Assembly: GCA_937920345.1 (NCBI GenBank)
Contig: CALGVA010000066.1
Location: forward strand, 62,001 to 126,000
Direction of reading: 5' to 3'
Length of the DNA stretch: 64,000 nucleotides
Origin: an uncultured Lachnospiraceae bacterium
Lineage (GTDB): Bacteria; Bacillota; Clostridia; Lachnospirales; Lachnospiraceae
Numbering within the stretch: the first letter of the stretch is position 1; every line of letters starts with the position of its first letter. Below are positions 8,372-17,996 of this stretch, piece after piece. Under the pieces are notes generated by a model, which ran no database searches, was not told where the DNA came from, and worked only from the letters and a program-made list of their open reading frames with translations. The position numbers were made by a program, and so were the translations under genes.

Positions 8372-9514
8372 CTATATCGTAATACCTGACTTGATTACTT
8401 CCAGCAGCTTAAAATCGCTGTCCGCAATCAGAATATCCGCCTTCCTGCCCTCGCTTAAAACGCCGCACTCCGCTTCGAGCCCGACTGCCGCCGCCGGATT
8501 TGCGGTCGCCGCTCTGACAGCTTCCTCCTTCGTCACACCCATTCTGATGGCTGTACACATACAGTCATATAAATTGGTCGCGCTGCCCGCGATCGTGCCG
8601 TCCGCCAGCGTGGCCAGATTCCCTTTCACCTGCACCGGCTGTCCGCCCAGCGCATATGCGCCGTCAGCCATTCCCGTCGCCATCATGCTGTCGCTGATCA
8701 GAACCATACGCTCCGCACCGAACAACTTGAAAGTACTCTTCACCACACTCGGATGAATGTGAATACCGTCACAGATCAGTTCCGCCTCTGTGTGTGCATC
8801 TTCCGCCGCCGCACCGATCACGCCCGGTTTTCTATGCGTAAAAGGCGGCATGGCATTATACAGGTGCGTCACATGCGCCGCTCCTGCCTCGATCGCCGCT
8901 TTTGCTGTCTCATAATCGGCACACGTATGGGCTATGGAAAACCGGTATTTATCCTTGCCAGCCCGGATACAGTCCATTGCGCCCTCCGTCTCCGGCGCAA
9001 TCACCACCAGCCTGATCATCCCGTTTGCCGCCTTCTGCAGTCTGTCCAGCATCTCTATGTCGGGCTTATGAATATACGCCGGGTTCTGCGCCCCTTTTTT
9101 CTCAACAGAGATAAACGGTCCTTCCAGATAGATTCCTTTTAAGACATCGCGCAGCGCGATACCCTCCTCCAGTACTTCTGTCTCCACCGCAGACGCACAG
9201 GCTGCACAGATATCCGTGAGCATCTCCTCTGACAGTGTCATCGTGGCAGGCGTGATCGTCGTGATCCCGTGCGTCAGTTCATAGGATGCGATCGTGCGCA
9301 TAGCCTCCGCAGTACTGTCACAGAAGTCATAGCCTGCGCAGCCGTGGAAATGCGTATCCACCAGTCCGGGAAGTATATATCTTCCGGCTTCTTCTTCCGT
9401 CAGACATCCTTCCGCAAGCCATTCGATCTTTTCAATCGTATCACGCGTTATTGTTATCTCACCCGCTTCAAAAAGAAAACGGTCCGTGTAAATCATTCCC
9501 CTGATCGTCCGCAT
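8372..9514 (-). CDS. nagA: N-acetylglucosamine-6-phosphate deacetylase
   Basis: Hydrolyses GlcNAc-6-P to glucosamine-6-P and acetate. The 380-residue amidohydrolase shows DTHFHGCAGYDF near 52-63, EGPF in the first metal-site region, VTHLYNAMPPFTHR carrying a His ligand, and LISDSM with the catalytic Asp, all in the NagA order. It is the last gene of the minus-strand aminosugar set, 82 bases after nagB, and supplies that enzyme's substrate. Its length and motifs are complete. Confidence 0.96.
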   Translation of the reverse strand: MRTIRGMIYTDRFLFEAGEITITRDTIEKIEWLAEGCLTEEEAGRYILPGLVDTHFHGCAGYDFCDSTAEAMRTIASYELTHGITTITPATMTLSEEMLTDICAACASAVETEVLEEGIALRDVLKGIYLEGPFISVEKKGAQNPAYIHKPDIEMLDRLQKAANGMIRLVVIAPETEGAMDCIRAGKDKYRFSIAHTCADYETAKAAIEAGAAHVTHLYNAMPPFTHRKPGVIGAAAEDAHTEAELICDGIHIHPSVVKSTFKLFGAERMVLISDSMMATGMADGAYALGGQPVQVKGNLATLADGTIAGSATNLYDCMCTAIRMGVTKEEAVRAATANPAAAVGLEAECGVLSEGRKADILIADSDFKLLEVIKSGITI

Positions 9515-9596
9515 AATGCCATCCTCCAGTCTTCACTGTATTATTTTATAGTATTATAACACACAGCGGCACCTATTATCACGGCGCCGCCCCATA

Positions 9597-10337
9597 TCAC
9601 TGCACTTCTTTATTGTATTCCGCCAGCGCCGCCTCGTCGCCCACCAGGATCACATCGTTGTGAAGCTGCAGTACGGATGCCGGCACTTCCGGCGTAATGG
9701 GTCCCAGGAATGCCTTTTTCACGATCTCCGCCTTACCTTCCCCCGAAACGATGACCACGATCTTTCTTGCCTGCATAATCGACTTTATTCCCATCGTATA
9801 TGCTTCCTTCGGCACATCATCGATAGTTGCGAAGAACCGTGCGTTCGCATTTATGGTACTCTCTGAAAGCTTTACACAGTGCGTCTCTTTCGCAAACGCG
9901 CTGTCCGGCTCGTTAAAGCCGATATGTCCGTTATGTCCCAGCCCCAGAATCTGCAGATCTATACCGCCACTGGCACGGATAATCTCGTCATATGCCCTGC
10001 ATGCTTTCCCGGAATCCGGTTCCGTTCCATCCGGCACGAAGGTATTCTTCTTATCTATATTAATATGATCGAACAGATGCGTATTCATGAAGTACCGGTA
10101 GCTCTGCTCATCTTCCGCAGTCAGCCCCTTATACTCATCCAGATTGATGCTGTGCGTCTGCGAGAAATCCAGATCTCCCTTCTCATACCACCTGATCAGC
10201 TGTTCATACGTGCCGATCGGTGTGGAGCCCGTCGCCAGTCCAAGCACACAGTCCGGCTTCATGATCACCTGCGCCGAAATAATATTCGCCGTCATCCTGC
10301 TGGCATGATAATAGTCCTTTGCACAATATGTTCTCAT
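9597..10337 (-). CDS. nagB: glucosamine-6-phosphate deaminase
   Basis: Converts glucosamine-6-P to fructose-6-P and ammonia. The 246-residue length is typical of Gram-positive NagB. Visible motifs are GLATGSTPIGTYE for phosphate binding, NLDEYKGL with the catalytic Asp, and GLGHNGHIGFNEP with the ring-opening His. It lies 15 bases after the AraC-type response regulator, so translation is probably coupled to the regulatory and transport genes upstream. Confidence 0.96.
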   Translation of the reverse strand: MRTYCAKDYYHASRMTANIISAQVIMKPDCVLGLATGSTPIGTYEQLIRWYEKGDLDFSQTHSINLDEYKGLTAEDEQSYRYFMNTHLFDHINIDKKNTFVPDGTEPDSGKACRAYDEIIRASGGIDLQILGLGHNGHIGFNEPDSAFAKETHCVKLSESTINANARFFATIDDVPKEAYTMGIKSIMQARKIVVIVSGEGKAEIVKKAFLGPITPEVPASVLQLHNDVILVGDEAALAEYNKEVQ

Positions 10338-10352
10338 AATTTCCTCCCATTC

Positions 10353-11168
10353 CTAATGCGTATTCCTGTATTCATTGGCGGACATCCCTTCCATCTTCTT
10401 AAAGACTCTGGAAAAGTGCGCCAGATCCTGAAATCCGACCATCTCCGCCACGTCGCAGATCCGAAGCGAAGGATCTTTCAGCAGTTCCTTGGATTTATCC
10501 ATGCGCGCGCCGTTTAAGATATCTGAAAAAGTCTTGCCGGTATGCCTGTTGAGCAGCTTCGACAAATGCCACTGGCTCACATAAACCTGATCCGCCACAT
10601 CGGTCAGCCGCAGCTTCTCCGCAGAATTTTCCTGAATATATTCCAGCGCATTCTTTACAATAAAGCTGTTGGCCTCATGATTCTCCGCTTCCCCGGCTTC
10701 CTGCAAAGTATCCTCTTCCCCCTCGGCGGGCTTCCCGGAACTGCCGTCTATGTCCATACCGTCGCCGGCAGACATCTCCGTTAATGCTTCCGCCTGCTCC
10801 AGGCGCTTTGTCACCGCTTCCATCGCCTCTTCGAGTTCATTCATCTTAGAAGGCTTTAACAGGAACCTTGACACGCCGAGTTCTATTGCCCTTCTCGCGT
10901 ACTCAAATTCCCGATACCCGGTCAGAATAATCAACTGCATATCCGGAAATTCCGACTTTAATCCGGCAATCATCCTAAGTCCGTCCATCTCCGGCATATT
11001 GATATCCGTAATAATAATATCCGGTCGTTCCCTACGTATTAACTCCATTCCTTCCCTACCGTCATAAGCATAGCCCGCCACCTTACAGTTCCATTTCTCC
11101 CATGCCATTGTTTTGGACAATCCTTCCACGATCAGGGGCTCATCATCGATAATTGCCACTTTGTACAT
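10353..11168 (-). CDS. AraC-type response regulator (YesN-like)
   Basis: A 271-residue two-component regulator. The receiver domain occupies residues 1-120 with the acidic pocket IDDE (7-10) and phospho-acceptor Asp55 in TDINMPEMDG. A Glu/Gly/Ser-rich linker covers about 135-168, and a double helix-turn-helix AraC DNA-binding domain fills 170-271 (ending GFQDLAHFSRVFKKMEGMSANEYR). It is the natural partner of the YesM-type kinase at 14695-16494 and lies between the permeases and nagB. It probably activates the chitobiose set, including the promoter at 21976-22004. Confidence 0.93.
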   Translation of the reverse strand: MYKVAIIDDEPLIVEGLSKTMAWEKWNCKVAGYAYDGREGMELIRRERPDIIITDINMPEMDGLRMIAGLKSEFPDMQLIILTGYREFEYARRAIELGVSRFLLKPSKMNELEEAMEAVTKRLEQAEALTEMSAGDGMDIDGSSGKPAEGEEDTLQEAGEAENHEANSFIVKNALEYIQENSAEKLRLTDVADQVYVSQWHLSKLLNRHTGKTFSDILNGARMDKSKELLKDPSLRICDVAEMVGFQDLAHFSRVFKKMEGMSANEYRNTH

Positions 11169-11267
11169 ACTAATCCCTCACATCATATCACATAATCTTA
11201 TTTTACCCTATATGCACCTCAGATGAAAGTAAATTTCTTAAGTATCTTTTCCAAATAGATATCTGTT

Positions 11268-12128
11268 CTATCCCTTTACCGCACCGGCAATCATACCCTT
11301 GATTATGTACTTCTGCAGGAAACAGTACACGATGATAACCGGAACAATAATGAGTGCCACTACCGCTGCCATCAGACCGTAATCGGTTCCTTCTTTGGCG
11401 CTGATGCTGTTTAACATCATGGTGATACTGTACATATCCGGCCTTCTTAAGAAGAACGACTGCGTAAACAGATCATTATAGCTCCACAGGAAGGAGAAGA
11501 TCGCTACTGTCGCAAAAGAGGGCTTCGTCAACGGCATGATCACCTTATAATAGATCTGGAAGGTATTACAGCCTTCCATATAGGCCGCCTCTTCCAGTTC
11601 GATCGGCAGTCCCTTGATATAGCCGGTAAGCACCACCATCGCAAACGCCATATTGCCTGCCACCTGCGGTAAGATAACGGACAGCATATTTAAGAACCAG
11701 CTGCTCGTATTCGCGATGCCCCATGAAAACTCCATCTGGAATACAGAGATCACTGTCGCGAATGCGGGGAACATCATAGCGCCAACTACAAGCGAATACA
11801 CAAGCCCGGAACCGCGGAATTTATATCTAGCAAGCGCATAGGCACCCATGCCCGCTAACAGGATCACCAGAAACGCGACCATCGTGGAGATAAACAGGCT
11901 GCTCTTGTACGCGCCAAATACATCCACCGTCTTAAATGCTTTCCGGTAATTGGCCATGGTAAACAACTCGCCCACCGGCATGGCAAAAGAATTACCCAGA
12001 ATCTTGTCTTTCGCCTTAAATGAATTCTGTATTACCCAGATGATCGGGTAGATCGTCGTCAAAGCCCAGATGATCAGCAGCACATATACTACGACCATGC
12101 CGACAGAGCTCTTTACCTTCTTCGTCAT
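11268..12128 (-). CDS. carbohydrate ABC transporter permease (MalG-type)
   Basis: A 286-residue inner-membrane permease with six predicted helices and the cytoplasmic EAA loop EEAAYMEGCNTFQIYYKVIMP that docks the ATPase. It matches the CUT1 MalG group by length and by its end KGMIAGAVKG. It is the last of the three transporter genes, 16 bases after its partner permease. No ATPase gene is present in this locus, so a shared MsmK/UgpC-type ATPase elsewhere is expected, as is common for CUT1 systems in Firmicutes. Confidence 0.93.
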   Translation of the reverse strand: MTKKVKSSVGMVVVYVLLIIWALTTIYPIIWVIQNSFKAKDKILGNSFAMPVGELFTMANYRKAFKTVDVFGAYKSSLFISTMVAFLVILLAGMGAYALARYKFRGSGLVYSLVVGAMMFPAFATVISVFQMEFSWGIANTSSWFLNMLSVILPQVAGNMAFAMVVLTGYIKGLPIELEEAAYMEGCNTFQIYYKVIMPLTKPSFATVAIFSFLWSYNDLFTQSFFLRRPDMYSITMMLNSISAKEGTDYGLMAAVVALIIVPVIIVYCFLQKYIIKGMIAGAVKG

Positions 12129-12143
12129 AGTTCATCCCTCCTC

Positions 12144-13031
12144 CTAATAGTCTTTCTCACGGAAAATCGAATTAACCACCTTGGCCAGCACAATACCCAG
12201 TACAACGATCAGTACGGCGATCGCCGCGCCATAGTCCACGTTCTTCGTCTCCATCGTGTGATAGTACATATAAGTACCTGTCAGGAAAGTCGATTTCAGC
12301 GGCATTCCTTTCGGGAACATAACCCATGGCAAGTCGAATACCTTAAGTGCTCCGGTCACCGCCAGTACGCTGCAGGTACAGATCACGTTGTGCAGCAGCG
12401 GAATCGAAATATAACGCACTCTCTGCAGTGCGGTTGCCCCGTCGATCTTGGCCGCCTCGTACAGTTCATCGGAGATATTATTCAGTCCGGTCACAAGTAT
12501 CACAAAGTAGAATCCCACATACTGCCACATAACCGGAAGCATCATCGTAAAGAGCGCGATTCCTTCCGCTTTCCAGTCCGTCAGATTCTGCTTGCCGAGT
12601 GTTTCCAGAATCTGGTTCACCATACCCTTGTCATACAGGAAGATCAGGTTAAACATCAGACCTAACGCCGTCGCCGATATCACGATCGGGAAGAAAAATA
12701 CAGTCCGGAAGAATCCTTTGCCTCTGCCGATATTGTCCACCATCAGCGCCAGCACGATCGCTATGCCCACCTGCCCGATCAGTGTGACCAGCATCATCAA
12801 AAGTGTATTTTTAATGGAGGTTCCCACATTCGGGTCCTGAAACATCTCCACATAATTGCTGTACCAGGGCGAATTAAATTCTGTTCCGGCAACCCCCAGC
12901 CGTTTGATTTCCATGAAACTGTTCAGAATGTTCTTTAAAAAAGGATAGTAAAGAAACACTATCATAAACAGGAATGCCGGCAATAAGAACACCAGCGCCG
13001 GTTTTTTATTTCGATATATATTTGCTCCCAT
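12144..13031 (-). CDS. carbohydrate ABC transporter permease (MalF-type)
   Basis: A 295-residue permease of the CUT1 MalF/UgpA group. It has an N-terminal helix after MGANIYRNKKPALVFLLPAF, a periplasm-side loop, and the EAA motif DELYEAAKIDGATALQRVRY. The start at 13031 is set by GGAGG six bases upstream rather than the ORF's first methionine five codons earlier. It forms the membrane channel with the next permease, and both receive substrate from the lipoprotein encoded just upstream across a stem-loop. Confidence 0.93.
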   Translation of the reverse strand: MGANIYRNKKPALVFLLPAFLFMIVFLYYPFLKNILNSFMEIKRLGVAGTEFNSPWYSNYVEMFQDPNVGTSIKNTLLMMLVTLIGQVGIAIVLALMVDNIGRGKGFFRTVFFFPIVISATALGLMFNLIFLYDKGMVNQILETLGKQNLTDWKAEGIALFTMMLPVMWQYVGFYFVILVTGLNNISDELYEAAKIDGATALQRVRYISIPLLHNVICTCSVLAVTGALKVFDLPWVMFPKGMPLKSTFLTGTYMYYHTMETKNVDYGAAIAVLIVVLGIVLAKVVNSIFREKDY

Positions 13032-13111
13032 AAGCCACCTCCGCAATCTTCAGGCTGTTGTTCCAGCCTGTATCGTACCGCCTTTCACAAGCCGCGGTGC
13101 GCTTTTTTCAA

Positions 13112-13140
13112 AAGAGGCAGGGTAATCCCCTGCCCCTCTT
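13112..13140 (-). terminator. intercistronic stem-loop after the sugar-binding protein gene
   Basis: AAGAGGCAGGG pairs with CCCTGCCCCTCTT around a short loop, followed on the minus strand by a TTTTG run. It lies between the binding-protein gene and the first permease. Such partial terminators commonly let the binding protein be made in excess over the permeases. Confidence 0.6.
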
Positions 13141-13165
13141 GAACTTAATAGACATGTACTGCTGT

Positions 13166-14590
13166 TTACTGATTATGATAAGCCTCGAGTCCTTCTGCAA
13201 CCGCTTCTTCGGCTGTCACCTTGCCTGTTACGATCTCGGGCATACCGTCGAAGGTAGATACTCTGCAGTCACCTGCGAACAAATCCTGTACCGCGCCTGT
13301 CAGAGACGTTGCGCCTGCCATCATTTCCATTGACTTGATCTGCAATGCATTGAACTGAGATTCATCAACTGCCGGTGCATTCTTCAATGCGGAAGCCGTA
13401 TGCTCTACGAACTTCACCATCACTTCATCAGAAGTCATATGCTCTACGAAATCTACTGCTGCTGCCTGTTTCTCTGGATCTTCCCATGCTTTTCTTGTGA
13501 TATAGTAACCGGAAGAAATACCACCGATCAAATCTGTTGCTTTTCTATCGCCCTTACCAGGTACATAGGTTACGTCGAACTTCGCAAGTTTATCTGTATC
13601 CAGTGTAGAAGGATCTTCCGGATCAGACTGGCATGCGCCTACAATACCGCCGACTTTCCAGGAACCGTCGATCAAGAATGCCGCCTTGCCTTCCGTGAAC
13701 ATTGCAACCGTCTCATCATCTGTTGCGGAAAGAGTATTCTCAGGGAAATAACCCAGTTCATACAGTTCTTTGATATCGTTCATGCCAGCTACCCATGCCT
13801 GACCGTTCGCGTCGTCGATGCTTCCGGGAATCTCAAGGTGCGTTGCCGGAGACTGGTTGTTGTAGATCATGAACTCCCACCAGTAATGCGGGATATTGCC
13901 GAGCGCCGCCGCGATTGGTGTATAACCTGCCGCTTTGATCTTCTCACAATCTGCCTTGAACTGATCCATCGTGTAATCCGGACCCGGTTTGGATACGCCT
14001 GCCTCTTCCAGAATCTCTGTGTTGAAGAACATTGCCTCCCAGTAACCGTTAGCCGGTACCGCATATTTCTTGCCGTCAACCAGCGAATCTGCAATCCTGC
14101 CGTCATCCATGTTGGAAGCATACTCCGGATATACCGCGCGGATTTCGTCGATCGCCATAACCTTGCCGGCCTCGATAAAGCTGTTGGAGTCTACGCCGTT
14201 GAAGAAGAACAATACATCCGGCTCAGAACCCGTCTCAAAGTCCGTGATAACTCTCGTCTTGAAAGTCTCGTCAGAAGACGCGGACGTATCTATGATCGTA
14301 TTGCCTGTCTCAGCTTCCCATGCCGCCACCGCATCTTTATAATTCTGTGCGTTGGTATCCTCACCTGCGAATGTGGTCGTTACCACCAGCTCTACCGGAC
14401 CTGTCGGCTCTGCCGGTGCCTCTGCCTCGGGTTCTGCCTCAGCTTCGCTGCCTGTATCCGCCGCGCTGCTCTCGGTGTTGTCTGCTGCAGGCTGGGTGCT
14501 TGCTGTATCGTTCCCCTTATCGCCGCATGCTGTTACCGATAATACCATTGCTCCTGCGAGCACTGTTGCCATTAATCGTTTTTTCATCAT
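13166..14590 (-). CDS. ABC transporter sugar-binding lipoprotein (CUT1)
   Basis: A 474-residue extracellular substrate-binding protein. The signal ends in LSVTAC with lipid-acceptor Cys22, then an Ala/Glu/Ser/Pro-rich linker to about residue 68. The mature domain has the family-1 pattern (DFETGSEPDVLFFFNG, AAFLIDGSWKVGG, a C-terminal EAVAEGLEAY). GGAGG lies seven bases before the first ATG. Context with GH94 phosphorylase and nagAB indicates N,N'-diacetylchitobiose or a related GlcNAc oligosaccharide as ligand; specificity is inferred, not seen. Confidence 0.92.
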   Translation of the reverse strand: MMKKRLMATVLAGAMVLSVTACGDKGNDTASTQPAADNTESSAADTGSEAEAEPEAEAPAEPTGPVELVVTTTFAGEDTNAQNYKDAVAAWEAETGNTIIDTSASSDETFKTRVITDFETGSEPDVLFFFNGVDSNSFIEAGKVMAIDEIRAVYPEYASNMDDGRIADSLVDGKKYAVPANGYWEAMFFNTEILEEAGVSKPGPDYTMDQFKADCEKIKAAGYTPIAAALGNIPHYWWEFMIYNNQSPATHLEIPGSIDDANGQAWVAGMNDIKELYELGYFPENTLSATDDETVAMFTEGKAAFLIDGSWKVGGIVGACQSDPEDPSTLDTDKLAKFDVTYVPGKGDRKATDLIGGISSGYYITRKAWEDPEKQAAAVDFVEHMTSDEVMVKFVEHTASALKNAPAVDESQFNALQIKSMEMMAGATSLTGAVQDLFAGDCRVSTFDGMPEIVTGKVTAEEAVAEGLEAYHNQ

Positions 14591-14694
14591 ATTCTTTCCT
14601 CCCTTTCGTTGTTGAGATGTTTACCTCATCTATGGTCTTATCATACTCCGTAAAACCCGAAAGGGTAATTGTTCAGATTGTTCTTTTTTGCCTT

Positions 14695-16494
14695 TTATTG
14701 TTCTGTTGGCACGTCAATTTTGAGCAAAATTGTGCTTACGGTATGTTCTTCGTCATTTCCGTTTATAAATAATCCACAATCAGTCCCGTAAATCATCTTG
14801 AGTCTCTGGTCAACATTACGAATGCCGAGGCTCACTCTCTTTTCCTTGTCTACTTTTGCATCCGGAGACAGGAGCCTGTCAATCTTATCCCTGTCCGCTT
14901 TGGTCAAGTGCCCGTTGTCTTCCACTTCTATACACAGATAGCCGTCCTCCCGTTCAAAAAGCCGGATCTCCAATCTGCCCTGCCTTGTAATATCCATACC
15001 ATGCTCCACCGCATTTTCCACAATCGGCTGAATGATCAGACGCGGTACCCGTATGTTCATCAAACGCTCATCAATCTTCTTCGCACATCGGAACTTCGCG
15101 CCGAAACGCTGTGATATAATATAGAGATAGGCATCCGCATACGCCATCTCTTCCGCCACGGAATGAAACTGTTCCTCCTTCCGGTTCATCGTTTCCCCCA
15201 GCATGGTGGAAAGCGCTTCAATCATTCCGCTCACCTTGTAGTTACCGTTTAAGCGTGCCTCCCAGTTGATGATCTCCAGCGTATTGTTCAGAAAGTGGGG
15301 ATTGATCTGGGACTGCATCGCCATAATCTTTGCATCTCTTAAAGCAACCTCTTCCAGATAAATCTTATCAAACTGATTCTTAAGCTGTGCGGACATATGG
15401 TTGAAGGAATCCTTCATCTGCCAGAACTCCTCGTTATCTTCTTCATTCTCAATCTGTGTCCCCAGATTACCCTCCCGCACCGTATTCGCGGCGGTAATCA
15501 GCTGCTTGAGCGGAAGCGATACCTTTTTATAGAAGAAACGCAGCATCTGTATGATAAGAGGTATCATAAATAAAATTAATATAATAAAGAGATATTCCAT
15601 CGTATTGATCTCGGCATGCGTGATCTGCTTGTCTATCGTCACCGCAGCCACGATTGTTCCACCGTACAGTTTCATCCTGCGGTACACGTGAGCCGGCTTC
15701 CACCTGCCGCCGGACACATGCAGTTCTTCCTGCCCCTGCAGCGCTTCGATTACATCCGCCGGCAGATACTCGTCATCCTCTTTCGTTCCGGACATTAACA
15801 GCCTGCCATTCCAATAGACCGCAGCATTTTCATATCCCCAGATCCCGCCGTATATCTCCATCAGAGACGACTGATTCAGTTCCAGTACCAACACGGCATA
15901 CGGCCTGAACCTGGATGTCATCAGATTGCGCACCATATAGACTCTTCCCTCTACCCCGACCAGCGTCGTGCTTGTATCAAGCGTCTGCGCAGCCTCCAGA
16001 ACCCGATCCAGTGCCACATCATAGAAAAATTCAATGTCACGATAGGTACCGCCGACACTGTTATTCATTACATAGTACTTCTCCTTCGGGAAATCCAGCA
16101 TAATCAATTCCGCCGTCCTGCAGTTATCGTGCCATGCATACTGCTGTTCCAGGAAGACGACCGCGCGCTTGCCAAACGCGTTCTCCTTCCCCTCCTCATT
16201 ATCTTCAAGATATTCCTTATAAGCTTCGGCAATCGTCGGAATATAGGAAGCATTCTTGGATGCCGTCTCGCAATCCTTAAGCTGCAGCCGCATGATCTGT
16301 GTACTCTTCTCCAGAGACGTCATGATCGTCTGTTTGATCTGTCTATGACTGTTGGACGACACAAAGAAAACGATAATAAAGATAAGCATAAAAAGCGGAA
16401 AAAACCAACCGAACAGGAGCCTTTTCACCATACTCCACCGGAGTGATTTCCTTCCGCCAAATCTTTGTCTTATCGCCTCGATTATTTTCTTCAT
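14695..16494 (-). CDS. YesM-type sensor histidine kinase
   Basis: A 599-residue membrane kinase: one transmembrane helix near residues 25-45, a large extracellular sensor of about 240 residues, a second helix near 300, a HAMP linker (REGNLGTQIENEEDNEEFW), and the His_kinase/HATPase pair. The phospho-acceptor His is in QINPHFLNNTLEIINWEA and the N-box in PIVENAVEHGM. AAGGA lies ten bases before the chosen ATG. Pairing with the AraC-type regulator and the adjacent binding-protein gene suggests it senses the imported glycan or the loaded binding protein. Confidence 0.92.
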   Translation of the reverse strand: MKKIIEAIRQRFGGRKSLRWSMVKRLLFGWFFPLFMLIFIIVFFVSSNSHRQIKQTIMTSLEKSTQIMRLQLKDCETASKNASYIPTIAEAYKEYLEDNEEGKENAFGKRAVVFLEQQYAWHDNCRTAELIMLDFPKEKYYVMNNSVGGTYRDIEFFYDVALDRVLEAAQTLDTSTTLVGVEGRVYMVRNLMTSRFRPYAVLVLELNQSSLMEIYGGIWGYENAAVYWNGRLLMSGTKEDDEYLPADVIEALQGQEELHVSGGRWKPAHVYRRMKLYGGTIVAAVTIDKQITHAEINTMEYLFIILILFMIPLIIQMLRFFYKKVSLPLKQLITAANTVREGNLGTQIENEEDNEEFWQMKDSFNHMSAQLKNQFDKIYLEEVALRDAKIMAMQSQINPHFLNNTLEIINWEARLNGNYKVSGMIEALSTMLGETMNRKEEQFHSVAEEMAYADAYLYIISQRFGAKFRCAKKIDERLMNIRVPRLIIQPIVENAVEHGMDITRQGRLEIRLFEREDGYLCIEVEDNGHLTKADRDKIDRLLSPDAKVDKEKRVSLGIRNVDQRLKMIYGTDCGLFINGNDEEHTVSTILLKIDVPTEQ

Positions 16495-16558
16495 AATTTG
16501 TAATTCCTTTGAATGCGCCGCCGTTTGTTTTTCCTTTGCACTGATTATATCATATGTT

Positions 16559-17938
16559 TCATCTCTTAACTGCAACAATATTGTTCAGCCAGATTCCTTT
16601 TTTAACCAGAATAAATCCAAATATACATTTCAACAGGTCGGCAGCCTGACAGATCCCGTATATCAGTACAATCGGCATATCCGTATACCGTGTCAGCATA
16701 TAGGCAAGCGGAATGCTGACCAGCCACAGGCCGGAACTGTCAAACAGCATTGTGATCCATGTGCTGCCGCCTGCCCGAATCGTAAAAAAAGCCGCGTGCA
16801 TATAAGCCGCCATCGGTGCACAGATTCCCAGAATATACATAAACTGCACCGCCATTCTGCGCACTTCCTCCGTCGTATTATATATTTTCGGATAAAACGG
16901 CGCCGAAACAATGATGATCAGTCCGCTGACCACACTGCTCGCAAGCGCAAGAAAAATCAGTTTACGGTCTGTCTCTCTTGCCTCCTCCATCTTCCCGGCG
17001 CCCAGCAGCTGTCCGATAATAATGGCTATGCTGCTGCCTATCGCAAGGTAGATAATACTGAACACATTATAGATCGTAGTCGCTATATTGATTCCCGCCA
17101 CAACATGAATGCCTCTTACAGAATAGCACTGCACCATCATGACCGTTCCGAGAGACCAGAACATCTCATTGATCATCAGCGGCGATCCTTTCATCAGAAT
17201 CTTCTTCATTAAATCAGACGATATATGCAAAGACCGGAACGCGCCCTCTGTAAACCAGTATTTCCCGCTGTGAAAATGACTGACCGCGACTATCATTATG
17301 CATTCTGCAAAACGCGCCGCCACGGTCGCGACAGCCGCTCCCTTAACGCCCAATGCCGGACATCCGAAGCGGCCGAATATCAATACATAATTCAGGGCCG
17401 TATTCAGTAAAACCGCCGCCACGCCGGAACACATCGGGAGTATTGTCTCTCCCATGTCCTTCTGCGTGCTGGCATATGCCTGTGTAATAGCCGACGGAAT
17501 CAGACTGAGCAGTAAGACTGCCAGATATTCCTTACCGAACACAAGCGTCGTCCATACGGCTTCATGATCCGTAGAATGCAGAAACAAACTGATCAGTCTT
17601 TCTCCGAATTCCCTGAAAAGAAACAACGCCATGACAGCCATAAGCACACATGCAAAAAAGCGGAAGCGAAACGTCTCCCGCAAGCCTTCACAGTCTTTAC
17701 TTCCGTAAAACTGCGCCCCGAAAATACTGGCTCCGGCTATGATTCCCAGAATACATATGTTAAACACAAACAGAAGCTGATTGACAATGGCAACGCCGGA
17801 CATCGCTTCTGTCCCAAGCTGCCCCACCATGATATTATCCACAAAGTTTACCAGAAATGTAAAACCGTTCTGGATAATGATCGGTACGGCTATTCTCGCA
17901 GTTTTCCGATAAAACATCTTATCGCCTGTATACTTCAT
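16559..17938 (-). CDS. MATE family efflux transporter
   Basis: A 459-residue protein with about twelve hydrophobic segments and the MATE opening (ARIAVPIIIQNGFTFLVNFVDNIMVGQLG). The start at 17938 has AGGAG five bases upstream; an extension of 36 codons has no site. It sits inside the chitobiose set between the mutase and the kinase genes. A stem-loop (ACTCCGCC/GGCGGAGT, 17961-17985) separates it from the mutase. A role in export of a sugar or drug is not predictable. Confidence 0.9.
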   Translation of the reverse strand: MKYTGDKMFYRKTARIAVPIIIQNGFTFLVNFVDNIMVGQLGTEAMSGVAIVNQLLFVFNICILGIIAGASIFGAQFYGSKDCEGLRETFRFRFFACVLMAVMALFLFREFGERLISLFLHSTDHEAVWTTLVFGKEYLAVLLLSLIPSAITQAYASTQKDMGETILPMCSGVAAVLLNTALNYVLIFGRFGCPALGVKGAAVATVAARFAECIMIVAVSHFHSGKYWFTEGAFRSLHISSDLMKKILMKGSPLMINEMFWSLGTVMMVQCYSVRGIHVVAGINIATTIYNVFSIIYLAIGSSIAIIIGQLLGAGKMEEARETDRKLIFLALASSVVSGLIIIVSAPFYPKIYNTTEEVRRMAVQFMYILGICAPMAAYMHAAFFTIRAGGSTWITMLFDSSGLWLVSIPLAYMLTRYTDMPIVLIYGICQAADLLKCIFGFILVKKGIWLNNIVAVKR

Positions 17939-17996
17939 TTTCACTCCTGACCGCAAACGAACTCCGCCGAAGTAACCCGGCGGAGTATCCGTAGAT

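Noticed and set aside
13400..14542. 380-codon open frame antisense to the sugar-binding lipoprotein gene
   Set aside because: No ribosome site or domain; the minus-strand gene has a lipobox, family motifs and an operon context.
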